In this document: positions 16,987 to 25,738 of the stretch, piece by piece
Layout of the letters: every line of letters starts with the position of its first letter
Numbering within the stretch: position 1 is the stretch's first letter
Source: Sporomusaceae bacterium FL31
Lineage (GTDB): Bacteria; Bacillota; Negativicutes; DSM-1736; Dendrosporobacteraceae
Length of the DNA stretch: 64,000 nucleotides
Assembly: GCA_003990955.1 (NCBI GenBank)
Contig: BIFV01000008.1
Span: forward strand, 179,066-243,065
Reading direction: 5' to 3'
The notes under the pieces: model-generated
The model's input: only the letters and a program-made list of their open reading frames with translations
What the model was told of the DNA's origin: nothing
Database searches by the model: none
Made by a program: the position numbers and the translations under genes

Positions 16987-17925
16987 TTATAGAGTAATTA
17001 CTTCAGACAAAACATTGTTCATATTGCGTACTGCATCAGCACTTTTATTGAACAGAGCTTGTTCTTCAGCATTAAGTTTGAAGTCAATAATTTTTTCTAC
17101 GCCGTCTTTACCAATAACAGCTGGCACACCGATGCAGATATCTTTTTGACCATATTCACCTTCAAGGTATACGCAAGAAGGAATCACTTTCTTCTCATCA
17201 CGAACGATGGCTTCAACGACCATAGCACCAGCAGCGCCAGGAGCATACCAAGCGGAAGTTCCCAGAAGCTTAGTTAATGTTGCGCCGCCTACCATGGTGT
17301 CAGCAACAACTTTTTGCAGGGTTTCTGCATCCAAAATTTCGGAAACAGGAATACCGTTATAAGTAGCAAAGCGAGCTAAAGGAATCATCGTAGTATCGCC
17401 ATGACCACCGATTACAAGTCCTTGAACATCGGTAGGAGTGCAACCAAGAGCTTGGCTCAAATAGTATTTGAAACGATTGCTGTCAAGCATGCCGCCCATA
17501 CCAATAATGCGGTTTTTAGGAACGCCGCTTGCTTTAAGAGCAAGATATGTCATAGTATCCATTGGGTTGGAAATGATTACAAAAATAGTGTCTGGCGAAT
17601 ATTTCAAAATGCTGTCTACAACACTTTTAACAATGCCAGCATTGGTGCCGATAAGCTCTTCACGAGTCATACCAGGCTTACGAGGAAGGCCAGAAGTGAT
17701 TACAACTACACTTGAACCAGCAGTTTTGCTATAATCGTTTGTGCTGCCAATAACAGTGGTATCAAAACCAAGCATATTAGAAGTTTGCATCATGTCCATT
17801 GCTTTTCCTTCTGCAACACCTTCTTTGATATCCAGAAGAACAACTTCGCTTGCAATTTCTCTTTGAGCAAGCACATTAGCACAAGTTGCGCCTACATTAC
17901 CGGCGCCGACGACAGTAACTTTCAT
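16987..17925 (-). CDS. mdh: Malate dehydrogenase (NAD)
   Basis: A 312-aa LDH-like malate dehydrogenase interconverting malate and oxaloacetate. The Rossmann loop G-A-G-N-V-G-A lies at residues 7-13; the substrate loop has L-P-R-K-P-G-M-T-R; the catalytic histidine lies in G-G-H-G-D-T. The frame continues upstream to 17979, but the ATG at 17925 has GGAGGG upstream and gives the standard N-terminus M-K-V-T-V-V-G-A-G. It is monocistronic, with its own promoter (18106-18134), a palindrome just after the start site (18078-18094) and a terminator. It could feed oxaloacetate reduction in the reductive TCA branch or propionate pathway. Confidence 0.95.
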   Translation of the reverse strand: MKVTVVGAGNVGATCANVLAQREIASEVVLLDIKEGVAEGKAMDMMQTSNMLGFDTTVIGSTNDYSKTAGSSVVVITSGLPRKPGMTREELIGTNAGIVKSVVDSILKYSPDTIFVIISNPMDTMTYLALKASGVPKNRIIGMGGMLDSNRFKYYLSQALGCTPTDVQGLVIGGHGDTTMIPLARFATYNGIPVSEILDAETLQKVVADTMVGGATLTKLLGTSAWYAPGAAGAMVVEAIVRDEKKVIPSCVYLEGEYGQKDICIGVPAVIGKDGVEKIIDFKLNAEEQALFNKSADAVRNMNNVLSEVITL

Positions 17926-18077
17926 GTGATAATACCCTCCTTTTATTAAAGAGATGCCATGACTTGACCATCTTTTCAAAAAAAAAACAGCCCCCGCATC
18001 TTCTTATTGATGTAACTTCGCACTTTTTTAGCAGTCAGCTTATGTAAAAAATTGCGTTCAGCAGTCTGCCAAATTAT

Positions 18078-18094
18078 GAAATTACAGTAATTTC
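18078..18094. promoter_or_regulatory. Perfect palindrome downstream of the mdh promoter, operator candidate
   Basis: GAAATTAC and GTAATTTC are perfect 8-base arms around a single base. The site occupies roughly +5 to +21 of the predicted mdh transcript, where a repressor would block elongation or promoter clearance. The cognate regulator is unknown. Confidence 0.5.
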
Positions 18095-18105
18095 ACCCAA
18101 TTAAT

Positions 18106-18134
18106 ACTATAGCAAATTGTTGTCCAAAAATCAA
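18106..18134 (-). promoter_or_regulatory. Sigma-A-type promoter of mdh
   Basis: On the minus strand, TTGATT (-35) and TATAGT (-10) are separated by exactly 17 bases. Predicted start near 18099, giving a leader of about 175 bases. Confidence 0.6.
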
Positions 18135-18146
18135 TACGATACTTTT

Positions 18147-19493
18147 TTAACTTACAATATTCCGTCTAAGTCGCTTTATTTCTGTCAGCAAATAAAAGCC
18201 GGTCAATAACGCGGACGCCAGATCAGCAATCGGCGAAGCAGCCCACACACCATCCAGGCCGTAAAAATGCGGTAAAATAATAATGAGCGGAATGAGTAAA
18301 ATAACTTGCCTGGACATACTTAAAAAGGCCGCTTTGCCTGCTTGCCCAACAGCCTGAAAATAGCTTGCCCCAACCACTTGAAAACCAATGAGGGGAAGCA
18401 TAATCAATACCACTCGAATGGCATAAGCACCTAGACCGATGAGATCCGGATTATTGTTAAATAACCGGACAATATAAACATCCCCAATGTGAATGGCAAT
18501 AAAGCCTACCACAGAAAATGCAGTACCAGCAAAAACTGCTTTTTTAATGGCTTCAATGACACGGGCATAATTTCTGGCTCCATAATTGAAGCCAATAATG
18601 GGCTGAACACCTTGATTGATCCCAAAGATCGGCATGAGAATCAGCATAGCCACTCGCCCGACAATGCCATAGGCAGCCACTGCTAAATCACCGCCATAAC
18701 GGATTAGGCTGATGTTAAACAAAAGGGTTACCACACTGGCCGCAACCTGCATGAGAAAAGGCGATATCCCAATTTTAATAATTTCGCCAACAATCGGCCC
18801 ACTTAAGCGAAGATTGGCTGCCTTAATTTTCAACACACTCTTTTTGCCAAAGAAATAAGTCAATACCCATATTGCCGATACTGTTTGAGCAATTACCGTC
18901 GCTAACGCCGAACCCTTGATACCCATTCCCAGCCCAAGAATAAACAGCGGATTGAGGATAATATTGATGATTGCCGATATGATCATGGTATACATGGCAA
19001 TCCGTGGGTTGCCTTCTGACCTGATAATATTATTAAGACCGAAGCCAATGTATAGCGATATTGAGCCTAATGCAATAATATGCGTAAAGTCGCGGGCATA
19101 ATGCAGCACATCGCCTTCAGCTCCCAGCAGCCGTAAAATGGGATCAAGAAAGAGCGTTAAACCCAAAGTAAATACAACAGCAATGATCAGCAGCAGCGAC
19201 AAAGCATTTCCCAGTATTTTTTCAGCTGCTGCTTTGTTCTGCTGCCCCATACGAATGGATACCAGGGTTGAAGCACCAATGCCAATGAGCATGCCGAAAC
19301 CCATCATGACCAGCATGATCGGATAGGCGATCGTTACCGCAGTAAGACCAATCTCACCAACACCATTGCCAACAAAAATACTGTCCACAATGTTGTATAA
19401 AGCATTGACCAACATCCCGACAATGGCCGGGAGAGAAAAATCCCACAACAGTTTGCCAATTGGCTCATTCCCTAATGCTTGTGAACGGTCCAT
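18147..19493 (-). CDS. MATE-family efflux transporter
   Basis: A 448-aa membrane protein with 12 predicted helices in two pseudo-repeats, of the NorM/DinF/MepA (MATE) cation-coupled multidrug exporter family. The N-terminal P-I-G-K-L-L-W-D-F-S-L-P-A-I and the G-I-G-A-S-T-L-V-S-I-R-M-G-Q motif are typical of the DinF/MepA-like bacterial branch. GGAGG lies five bases upstream of the ATG. Substrate unknown. Confidence 0.88.
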   Translation of the reverse strand: MDRSQALGNEPIGKLLWDFSLPAIVGMLVNALYNIVDSIFVGNGVGEIGLTAVTIAYPIMLVMMGFGMLIGIGASTLVSIRMGQQNKAAAEKILGNALSLLLIIAVVFTLGLTLFLDPILRLLGAEGDVLHYARDFTHIIALGSISLYIGFGLNNIIRSEGNPRIAMYTMIISAIINIILNPLFILGLGMGIKGSALATVIAQTVSAIWVLTYFFGKKSVLKIKAANLRLSGPIVGEIIKIGISPFLMQVAASVVTLLFNISLIRYGGDLAVAAYGIVGRVAMLILMPIFGINQGVQPIIGFNYGARNYARVIEAIKKAVFAGTAFSVVGFIAIHIGDVYIVRLFNNNPDLIGLGAYAIRVVLIMLPLIGFQVVGASYFQAVGQAGKAAFLSMSRQVILLIPLIIILPHFYGLDGVWAASPIADLASALLTGFYLLTEIKRLRRNIVS

Positions 19494-19701
19494 ACAGCCT
19501 CCATGATGGTAATGTCGTATTTACCAGTATGCCCAAGCTCAATTTTTCCATGCCCCTTGATATTTACCGCAATAACCAGCTGCTCAGTTTGAATCCTTAC
19601 GCCGCCTTATGCTTCATAACCACACTGAACTGCTGACCATGCAAGAATTGAATTTTTTTATTTTTTCCCAACCTCGCAAAGCACGAAATGCAATTTTAAT
19701 A

Positions 19702-19731
19702 TGCATCAAAATATGCCTGTTGGCCATCCTA
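19702..19731 (+). promoter_or_regulatory. Forespore-type (sigma-G/F-like) promoter candidate
   Basis: TGCATC (-35-like) and CATCCTA (-10-like) are separated by 17 bases. As I recall the B. subtilis sigma-G consensus (TGMATA, N17-18, CATWMTA), this is a close match. It lies about 45 bases upstream of the start of the helical protein at 19778. Sporulation-specific expression is inference. Confidence 0.4.
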
Positions 19732-19777
19732 TTAAATGAATCTGTAAATCAAACTCTAATTTAAGGGAGGCTTGCGA

Positions 19778-20317
19778 ATGTCTATAGTTGATAAAGTAAA
19801 TTCGGAAACACGTATGGTATTTAACCGCTTTTTTGACAAAGAACCGTTAAACTACCTTGAAGCTGCCGGTCTTTATGGTGTTATTGCCCAAGGACGCTAC
19901 AATATCGCTGCTTTGGAAGTCATGTACAACCATGCCCAGGACAGTACGCTCAAAGAGCTGATCAAAGAAGCCATTGACCGCCACACCAAGGCGATTATTA
20001 CCCAGTCTGAAGATTTGCTGCAAGACAGCGGCGGCCATTTGCCATCCCTGACCTTCAAACAACGCACCCTTCATAAAAGTGATCTAAACATTCCGGAAGA
20101 CGGGCGCCTAGGTGATGGAGAAATCGCAATTACCATTGGCAATATGGCGAAAGCTTCCCAGATGGCACTTCTGACTGCACTGCATCAATCTTATCAGCTT
20201 GAAGTAGCCTTAATGTATCGTCAAATGCTGGATGCTGGTCTTGACTGGGATTATCGCTTACTGCAGCTCATGCTGAAACGCAACTGGCTGCCTCATCTTC
20301 ATAAAATTGAACATTAA
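19778..20317 (+). CDS. All-helical 179-aa protein, DUF3231 / ferritin-like-fold candidate
   Basis: Predicted mostly alpha-helical, possibly a four-helix bundle resembling DUF3231/coat-F-like proteins of spore formers; this assignment is tentative. Features are an acidic, His-containing helix (residues about 45-80), then a Gly/Asp-rich turn (P-E-D-G-R-L-G-D-G-E) and a long C-terminal helical pair ending H-L-H-K-I-E-H. No signal peptide is seen. A TTG at 19772 extends the frame by two codons, but GGGAGG is placed for the ATG at 19778. It is one of few plus-strand genes, has its own bidirectional terminator and possibly a forespore-type promoter. Confidence 0.7.
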   Translation: MSIVDKVNSETRMVFNRFFDKEPLNYLEAAGLYGVIAQGRYNIAALEVMYNHAQDSTLKELIKEAIDRHTKAIITQSEDLLQDSGGHLPSLTFKQRTLHKSDLNIPEDGRLGDGEIAITIGNMAKASQMALLTALHQSYQLEVALMYRQMLDAGLDWDYRLLQLMLKRNWLPHLHKIEH

Positions 20318-20320
20318 AGC

Positions 20321-20350
20321 AAAAACCTCCGGTTCGCCGGAGGTTTTTTT
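20321..20350. terminator. Bidirectional intrinsic terminator
   Basis: CCTCCGG-TTCG-CCGGAGG is a perfect 7-bp stem with a stable TTCG tetraloop. It is flanked by five A residues on the left and seven T residues on the right, so it can stop both the helical-protein transcript (plus) and the rubredoxin transcript (minus). Confidence 0.9.
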
Positions 20351-20392
20351 CTTAACCATAATGTTCGAACTGCGAAATATTCGCAGCAACTG

Positions 20393-20551
20393 TTAAATTT
20401 TTTCGAATTGGTCTTTGCCTACGCCACAGGTAGGGCAAACCCAATCTTCAGGAATATCAGCAAATTTAGTGCCTGGGGCGATACCGCTGTCTGGATCCCC
20501 AGCTGCTTCATCATATTCATAGCCACAAACTGTACATACCCATTTTTCCAT
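20393..20551 (-). CDS. Rubredoxin
   Basis: A 52-aa rubredoxin starting [11 protein letters not shown] and ending near K-D-Q-F-E-K-I. The four iron ligands are in the C-T-V-C-G (residues 6 and 9) and C-P-T-C-G (39 and 42) motifs, with the conserved D-W-V-C-P segment. It carries one electron at an Fe(SCys)4 site, commonly serving oxygen or peroxide reduction in anaerobes. AAGGAG lies 11 bases before the ATG. It is monocistronic, between the bidirectional terminator and the TPM-domain gene. Confidence 0.95.
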   Translation of the reverse strand: MEKWVCTVCGYEYDEAAGDPDSGIAPGTKFADIPEDWVCPTCGVGKDQFEKI

Positions 20552-20646
20552 AATCTCTATCACTCCTTGATTAGGTTTATAGCTTATTTTAACACGTATA
20601 AAAGATATTATTCAATAGTAATTTTCCATTTTGGTATAATGGCAAT

Positions 20647-21414
20647 TTACCAGCCGCGATTGGAACCTCCGCCTCCTCCTGATCCGCCGCCATAGCCACC
20701 CCGGCCACCACCGCCTCCGCCGCCACCGCGAAAGCGTAAAATGGATAATAAAAACCAGGTAATGCTGCCGCCGAAAAACACCCAGTCAATAATAAACAAC
20801 AGTAAAGCCCCCGCCATAACCAGCATCTGCATCCACCAGGGTAAAGTATCCCACCAGGAAGGACCCGAGTTGGTCTGAGGCTTTGCCGCCTGTTTGGCGT
20901 CAGTTTTCAGCTCCAGGTTATATTCTTTGGCAACCACTCCGGCCAAAGCCAGATAACCGTTCATGATGCCTTTATCATAATCGTTTTGCCGAAAGTAAGG
21001 CAGCATATTTTCATCTTGGATTTGTCCGGTTTTGCCATCAGGCAAAGCTCCTTCCAAGCCATAGCCGACTTCGATGCGGGATTTACGATCACCGACAGCA
21101 ACCAGCATCAAGACACCATTATTTAACGTTTTATCACCAATGCCCCATTGCCGAAGGGTGGCTAGCGCATATTCTTCCAGCGGTGTATCACCGAGAGTCT
21201 GCACAGTCACGACAACAATCTGAGCCTTGGTACGCGCCGCCAGTTTGCTGCCTAGATCATTAATGCGTTTTTTGGTGTCTGGTGTGAGTACACCCGCATA
21301 ATCCTGCACATAAATACTGCTAGTCGGCGCTGGGGGAATGGCCGGTTCTGCCCAGGCTACCGAGCCCAAAGCAGTATAAAGAATAAGTAACAGCCAGGCT
21401 AGCCATTTTTTCAT
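20647..21414 (-). CDS. TPM-domain membrane protein (YgcG family) with Gly-rich tail
   Basis: A 255-aa protein: signal peptide (1-22), an extracytoplasmic TPM domain (about 30-170, with V-Q-D-Y-A-G-V-L and the late G-Y-G-L-E-G-A-L-P-D motif), one or two membrane helices near 190-225, and a C-terminal tail of mostly glycine ending S-N-R-G-W. TPM proteins have been linked to phosphatase activity and photosystem or respiratory complex repair in other organisms; the role here is unknown. It follows lemA by about 40 bases, a pairing seen in many bacteria. Confidence 0.85.
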   Translation of the reverse strand: MKKWLAWLLLILYTALGSVAWAEPAIPPAPTSSIYVQDYAGVLTPDTKKRINDLGSKLAARTKAQIVVVTVQTLGDTPLEEYALATLRQWGIGDKTLNNGVLMLVAVGDRKSRIEVGYGLEGALPDGKTGQIQDENMLPYFRQNDYDKGIMNGYLALAGVVAKEYNLELKTDAKQAAKPQTNSGPSWWDTLPWWMQMLVMAGALLLFIIDWVFFGGSITWFLLSILRFRGGGGGGGGRGGYGGGSGGGGGSNRGW

Positions 21415-21456
21415 AGTAAGCCCCCTCGCTCACCCACATAGATTTTCGTATTAGGG

Positions 21457-22008
21457 TTAAAACTGAACTTTAGGCGTTTGCTTGGCGCCTTCTTCAGCTT
21501 TAAAATATTCTTTTGGCGAAAAACCTAGCATCCCAGCATAAATACTGGATGGGAAAGAGCGAATTTTTGTATTATACACCTGTACAGCATCATTATAGTC
21601 TTTGCGGGCTACCGCCAAGCGATTTTCTGAACCTGCTAATTCATCTTGCAATGCCCGGAAATTCTGATCGGCCTTTAAGTTGGGATAGTTTTCAGCAATG
21701 ACCAGCAAGCGGCTGAGCGCTCCACTTAATTCCGAATTTGCTTCGGCTTTCGCGGCCGGTCCCTGCGCACCGCCTAATTTGGCTCTGGCATCAGCAACTG
21801 CCTGAATGGCAGCTTGTTCATGAGCTGCATAGCCTTTGACGGTCGCAACCAGGTTAGGAATTAAGTCAGCACGCCGCTGCAGCTGGTTTTCAACCTGAGC
21901 CCATTTACCATTAATTCCTTCATTTAGCGTAATCAAGCCGTTATAACCGCTGATTCCCATGATCGCCACCAGGGCTATAATTACACCTGCAATAATCCAG
22001 CCTTTCAA
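21457..22008 (-). CDS. LemA family protein
   Basis: A 183-aa LemA protein: N-terminal transmembrane helix, then a long helical bundle with conserved Y-N-x-[14 protein letters not shown] and F-P-x-x-I-x-A motifs. The open frame starts at a TTG at 22035, but GGAGGTG at 22015-22021 is placed for the TTG at 22008, giving M-K-G-W-I-I-A; that start is chosen. LemA proteins are membrane-anchored and of unclear function, and the partner TPM-domain gene is directly downstream. Confidence 0.88.
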   Translation of the reverse strand: MKGWIIAGVIIALVAIMGISGYNGLITLNEGINGKWAQVENQLQRRADLIPNLVATVKGYAAHEQAAIQAVADARAKLGGAQGPAAKAEANSELSGALSRLLVIAENYPNLKADQNFRALQDELAGSENRLAVARKDYNDAVQVYNTKIRSFPSSIYAGMLGFSPKEYFKAEEGAKQTPKVQF

Positions 22009-22111
22009 ATTAAACACCTCCAAGTGATCTGTCAAAGTATTAGCAACATAGGGTTATTATACCATAGATAGTATTGAGCAGAAAACCGTACTTTATCCCG
22101 CTCATGAGCAC

Positions 22112-23908
22112 TTAAGGTTTGCGGCGAAAGAAATCATAGACAGCCTGCGCTGTCGGTATATTCATTCCCGGTACTGCTGCCATTTCTTCTACTGAAGCTT
22201 CTTTCATCTTATTGAGACTGCCAAAAGCATCCCATAAGGCTTTACGCCGTTTAGCCCCGATTCCCGGAACATGGTCCAATACCGAAACCAAATTGCGTTT
22301 GGCCCGGAGTTTCCGGTGGTACGTAATCGCAAACCGATGGGCTTCATCACGAATACGCTGAATGAGATATAATGCCTGCGAATGCCGCGGTAAAATAAGC
22401 GGTTCACTGTTGCCTTCCCGAAAAATGTGCTCAAATTCTTTCGCTAAGCCGATCACTGGAATTTCTGCCAGCCCCACCCCGCGAATAATTTCCAGGGCCG
22501 AACTTAGCTGACCTTTACCGCCATCAATGATGATTAAATCAGGCAGCGGTTCAGCCGCTTCCCGATATCGCCGCCCGACCACTTCCTGCATGGAACGAAA
22601 ATCATCAGGCTTACCCTCGACAGTTTTTAGCTTATAGCGGCGATAGTCTTCTTTCTTGGGCAACCCCCCTTCAAAAACTACCATCGAAGCCACTGTTTCC
22701 GAGCCCTGAATATGTGAAATATCAAAGCATTCCATTCGCTCAGGCCGTTTAGCCAATTCCAGATATCTTCCCAGCTCGCTGACCGCCCCTTCAGTCTGTT
22801 CGTTACGGGATTGGAGTTTTGATGCCTGCTCTTCCAGCACCAACGTCGCATTGCCGATGGCCATATTCACAATATCTTTTTTTGTTCCGCGCTTGGGTGT
22901 TTCGACGGCAACCCGGCTGCCTTTGCTGCTGCTAAGCCAATCTGCCAGCAATGGCTGTTCAGTTAGCGGCATGGGTAAAAGAATTTCGCGTGGAATAAAG
23001 GTTGCTTGGTTATAATATTGTTTAATGAATGCCGTCAGCATGGCTTCATCCGTCTCGTCTTCGGCGCCTGATAGCAGAAAATGATCCCGTCCTACCATTT
23101 TGCCGCTTCTGATAAAGAATACCTGGACACAAGCGCCTAAGGCCGACCGCGCCAAACCAATGGCATCCTGATCGCCAGAACCGGTAACCATATTCTGCTT
23201 TTCGGTTATTTTTTCAATAGCGACCAGTTGATCACGCAGTTTGGCAGCCATTTCAAACTGCAATTGCTCAGCAGCTTCTTCCATTCGCTGACGCAGGTTT
23301 TGGGCCACAGCATCACTTCGCCCTTCTAAAAACAGGCAGACAGCCTTAATCATCTCCCGGTAATCAGCAACATCCACTTGCCCTGAGCAAGGCGCCAGAC
23401 AGCGTTTAATATGATGCTCCAGGCAGGGGCGCACAGCATCCAGCTTACGGCAGCTGCGCAGCGGAAATAACTTCTTCAGCAGTCGTAATGTTTCGTGAAC
23501 AGCACCCGCACTGGTATAAGGACCAAAATAACGGGCTCCGTCTTTTAATACCTTGCGGGTCGTAAAGACGCGCGGATATTCTTCATTCGTTACTTTAATA
23601 TAAGGATAAGTTTTATCGTCTCTCAGACTGATATTGTATTTGGGGTGATGTTTCTTAATTAAGTTACACTCAAAGATTAACGCCTCAATTTCCGAGGCTG
23701 TGACAATGTATTCCAGATCAACAATCCGAGCCACCAGCGCCTGCACTTTGGGCGAATGATTGCGGCTGGACTGAAAATAAGAGCGAACCCTGTTTTTCAA
23801 ATTAACGGCTTTACCTACATAGATAATCCGCCCCTGCGCATCTTTCATTAAATAAACGCCCGGCTTATCTGGTAAAATCTGCAGTTTTTCCTGTAACTCG
23901 TCGGTCAT
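22112..23908 (-). CDS. uvrC: Excinuclease ABC subunit C
   Basis: A 598-aa UvrC, normal length. It has an N-terminal GIY-YIG nuclease domain (P-G-V-Y-L-M-K and I-I-Y-V-G-K-A) making the 3' incision, a UVR motif near 205-235 for UvrB contact, an RNase-H-like 5' incision domain, and C-terminal helix-hairpin-helix motifs (V-P-G-I-G-A-K-R-R). It acts with UvrA and UvrB in nucleotide excision repair. It is separated from uvrA/uvrB by the plus-strand accC gene. Confidence 0.97.
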   Translation of the reverse strand: MTDELQEKLQILPDKPGVYLMKDAQGRIIYVGKAVNLKNRVRSYFQSSRNHSPKVQALVARIVDLEYIVTASEIEALIFECNLIKKHHPKYNISLRDDKTYPYIKVTNEEYPRVFTTRKVLKDGARYFGPYTSAGAVHETLRLLKKLFPLRSCRKLDAVRPCLEHHIKRCLAPCSGQVDVADYREMIKAVCLFLEGRSDAVAQNLRQRMEEAAEQLQFEMAAKLRDQLVAIEKITEKQNMVTGSGDQDAIGLARSALGACVQVFFIRSGKMVGRDHFLLSGAEDETDEAMLTAFIKQYYNQATFIPREILLPMPLTEQPLLADWLSSSKGSRVAVETPKRGTKKDIVNMAIGNATLVLEEQASKLQSRNEQTEGAVSELGRYLELAKRPERMECFDISHIQGSETVASMVVFEGGLPKKEDYRRYKLKTVEGKPDDFRSMQEVVGRRYREAAEPLPDLIIIDGGKGQLSSALEIIRGVGLAEIPVIGLAKEFEHIFREGNSEPLILPRHSQALYLIQRIRDEAHRFAITYHRKLRAKRNLVSVLDHVPGIGAKRRKALWDAFGSLNKMKEASVEEMAAVPGMNIPTAQAVYDFFRRKP

Positions 23909-23936
23909 GATGAGCCTCCCGCTCGCTTATGCCCAC

Positions 23937-23965
23937 TTGCTTAATCCGTCAGGGCATGTTATAAT
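23937..23965 (+). promoter_or_regulatory. Upstream sigma-A promoter (P1) of accC
   Basis: TTGCTT and TATAAT are separated by exactly 17 bases. A 17-base stretch starting TTAGTACCTG (23979-23995), just downstream of the expected start site, resembles one half of the FapR fatty-acid regulator site as I remember it; the other half is poorly conserved. Confidence 0.6.
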
Positions 23966-24054
23966 AATCACATACTTTTTAGTACCTGCTCATAACCAAG
24001 TTTTCCTGTTTCTGGTACTATACAATGTACTTGTGTATACATTCACAAAAGCCA

Positions 24055-24083
24055 TTGTCTAAATAACATTCCTGTAATATAAT
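24055..24083 (+). promoter_or_regulatory. Proximal sigma-A promoter (P2) of accC
   Basis: TTGTCT and TATAAT are separated by exactly 17 bases, 70 bases upstream of the accC start. Confidence 0.65.
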
Positions 24084-24156
24084 GTACCTCGTTAGAATCT
24101 AATTGTATAGTCTAATTTCCTAGAAAAAAACAATTGCAAATGGGAGGTCTACATCG

Positions 24157-25551
24157 ATGTTCAAAAGACTCCTTATCGCTAATCGCGGCGAAATTGCTGT
24201 CCGAATCATCCGGGCCTGCCAGGAGCTGGGGATTGAAACTGTTGCTGTCTATTCTGATGTTGACGAACACGCACTTCATGTGCAGTTGGCTGATTATGCC
24301 CATCATATCGGTCCAGCAGACGCAACCCAAAGCTACTTAAACATGGAAGCAATCCTTGCAGCAGCCGCAGCTACTAAAGCTGAGGCCATACATCCTGGCT
24401 ACGGCTTTCTGTCTGAAAACGCTGACTTTGCTGAATTAGTAACAAATTCCGGGTTTATCTGGGTAGGTCCGCGTGCCGAAACGATTCGTAAAGTAGGCAA
24501 CAAAGATGCAGCTCGTGAAGCAATGAAAGCTGCCGGCTTACCAATGACACGGGGCACTAATCCAATTGTGAGCAATGAAGAAGCGTATCAATTTGCTGAG
24601 GAACTAGGTTATCCTGTTATCTTAAAACCTGTTTCCGGCGGCGGTGGTAAATCCATGTTTGTTATTAATGGCAAACAAGATTTGGATACAGCCCTTCATA
24701 AGGTTGATGTAACAAAATCAGCTTTTTATTTTGAAACTTATATTGCCCAGTCCCGCCATATTGAAGTGCAGATCATGGCTGATAATTTTGGCAACATTCT
24801 GCATCTTGGCGAACGGGAATGTTCATTACAGCGCCGCAACCAAAAGATTTTGGAAGAAGCACCTTCCAGTGCTTTAACCATGGAAATGCGGCATAGAGTA
24901 GGTGCTCTTGCGATTCGTGCTGCGAAAAGCGTTCACTATACCAATGTTGGCACCGTTGAATTTTTAATGGATGTCAAAACCGGTAAATTTTATTTTATGG
25001 AAATTAATCCGCGGATTCAAGTCGAACATGCAGTCACCGAAGCCATCACTGGTGTCGATCTTGTCCGTCGGCAAATTAGAATTGCTGCCGGCGAACCGCT
25101 GAATAAACGTCAGGAAGATATTCAATTTCTTGGTCATGCCATCGAATGCCGGATTAATGCCGAAGACCCTGAAAACCATTTCCTTCCTGCACCTGGTCAA
25201 ATTGACTTTTATCATGCTCCTGGCGGTCCTAGAGTCCGGGTAGACAGCGGCGTTTGTGCTGGCTTAGCTGTTGAACCACATTACGATTCAATGATTGCAA
25301 AAGTCATTGCTCATGGCCGTACCCGTGGTGACGCCATTAAAATTATGCGCCGGGCACTGAATGAATTCCGGATTACCGGTATTAAGACGACCATTCCGTT
25401 CCATCAGCGAGTATTGACCAATCCACATTTCTGTACTGGTGACATTGATACTCAGTTTGTCTACAAACACATGTCCAACTGTGAACCGGTAAAACCAAAG
25501 AACAAACTTGCGCACGGAGCCGATACCTCGCTCGTCAATAGCGCCTGGTAG
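24157..25551 (+). CDS. accC: Biotin carboxylase subunit (acetyl-CoA or pyruvate/acyl-CoA carboxylase)
   Basis: A 464-aa biotin carboxylase with normal N-terminal (L-I-A-N-R-G-E-I-A), ATP-grasp (G-G-G-G-K-S-M) and C-terminal domains, plus a short extra tail. It uses ATP and bicarbonate to carboxylate the biotin of a carrier protein. The biotin carrier (AccB) is not adjacent, so the acceptor (acetyl-CoA, pyruvate or other acyl-CoA complex) is open. GGGAGG precedes the ATG. It stands alone on the plus strand between uvrC and uvrA, with two tandem promoters and its own terminator. Confidence 0.9.
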   Translation: MFKRLLIANRGEIAVRIIRACQELGIETVAVYSDVDEHALHVQLADYAHHIGPADATQSYLNMEAILAAAAATKAEAIHPGYGFLSENADFAELVTNSGFIWVGPRAETIRKVGNKDAAREAMKAAGLPMTRGTNPIVSNEEAYQFAEELGYPVILKPVSGGGGKSMFVINGKQDLDTALHKVDVTKSAFYFETYIAQSRHIEVQIMADNFGNILHLGERECSLQRRNQKILEEAPSSALTMEMRHRVGALAIRAAKSVHYTNVGTVEFLMDVKTGKFYFMEINPRIQVEHAVTEAITGVDLVRRQIRIAAGEPLNKRQEDIQFLGHAIECRINAEDPENHFLPAPGQIDFYHAPGGPRVRVDSGVCAGLAVEPHYDSMIAKVIAHGRTRGDAIKIMRRALNEFRITGIKTTIPFHQRVLTNPHFCTGDIDTQFVYKHMSNCEPVKPKNKLAHGADTSLVNSAW

Positions 25552-25557
25552 AATTTT

Positions 25558-25590
25558 AAACAGACTTTCCTTTCGGGAAGTCTGTTTTTT
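25558..25590 (+). terminator. Intrinsic terminator of accC
   Basis: A 10-bp-plus stem (AACAGACTTTCC with GGGAAGTCTGTT) closes a short TTTC loop, followed by TTTTTTG. Confidence 0.9.
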
Positions 25591-25625
25591 GTTTGTTGTA
25601 CGGGGTGGAAAAAGAAACGTTGTTG

Positions 25626-25718
25626 AACCACAAAGTACTCGATGTACTCAAAGGGAACGCAATCTTTATAGCGCTGTTTTTTTGTGTCCCCTTTGCGTCC
25701 TTTGAGTACTTTGCGGCT
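25626..25718. repeat. Palindromic repeat element, copy B (CACAAAG type)
   Basis: The left arm is AACCACAAAGTACTC and continues as 9-nt units (CACAAAGTA, CTCGATGTA, CTCAAAGGG). The right arm, GAGTACTTTGCGGCT (25704-25718), is complementary at 13 of 15 positions. It lies between the convergent accC and uvrA genes. Confidence 0.8.
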
Positions 25719-25738
25719 AACCATACTTCCCCGTTCCG

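Noticed and set aside
19472..19598. Minus-strand frame of about 38 codons upstream of the MATE gene (contains G-H-T-G-K-Y-D-I-T)
   Set aside because: It looks protein-like but has no usable start codon and runs into the MATE reading frame. It may be a gene remnant; not enough to call.
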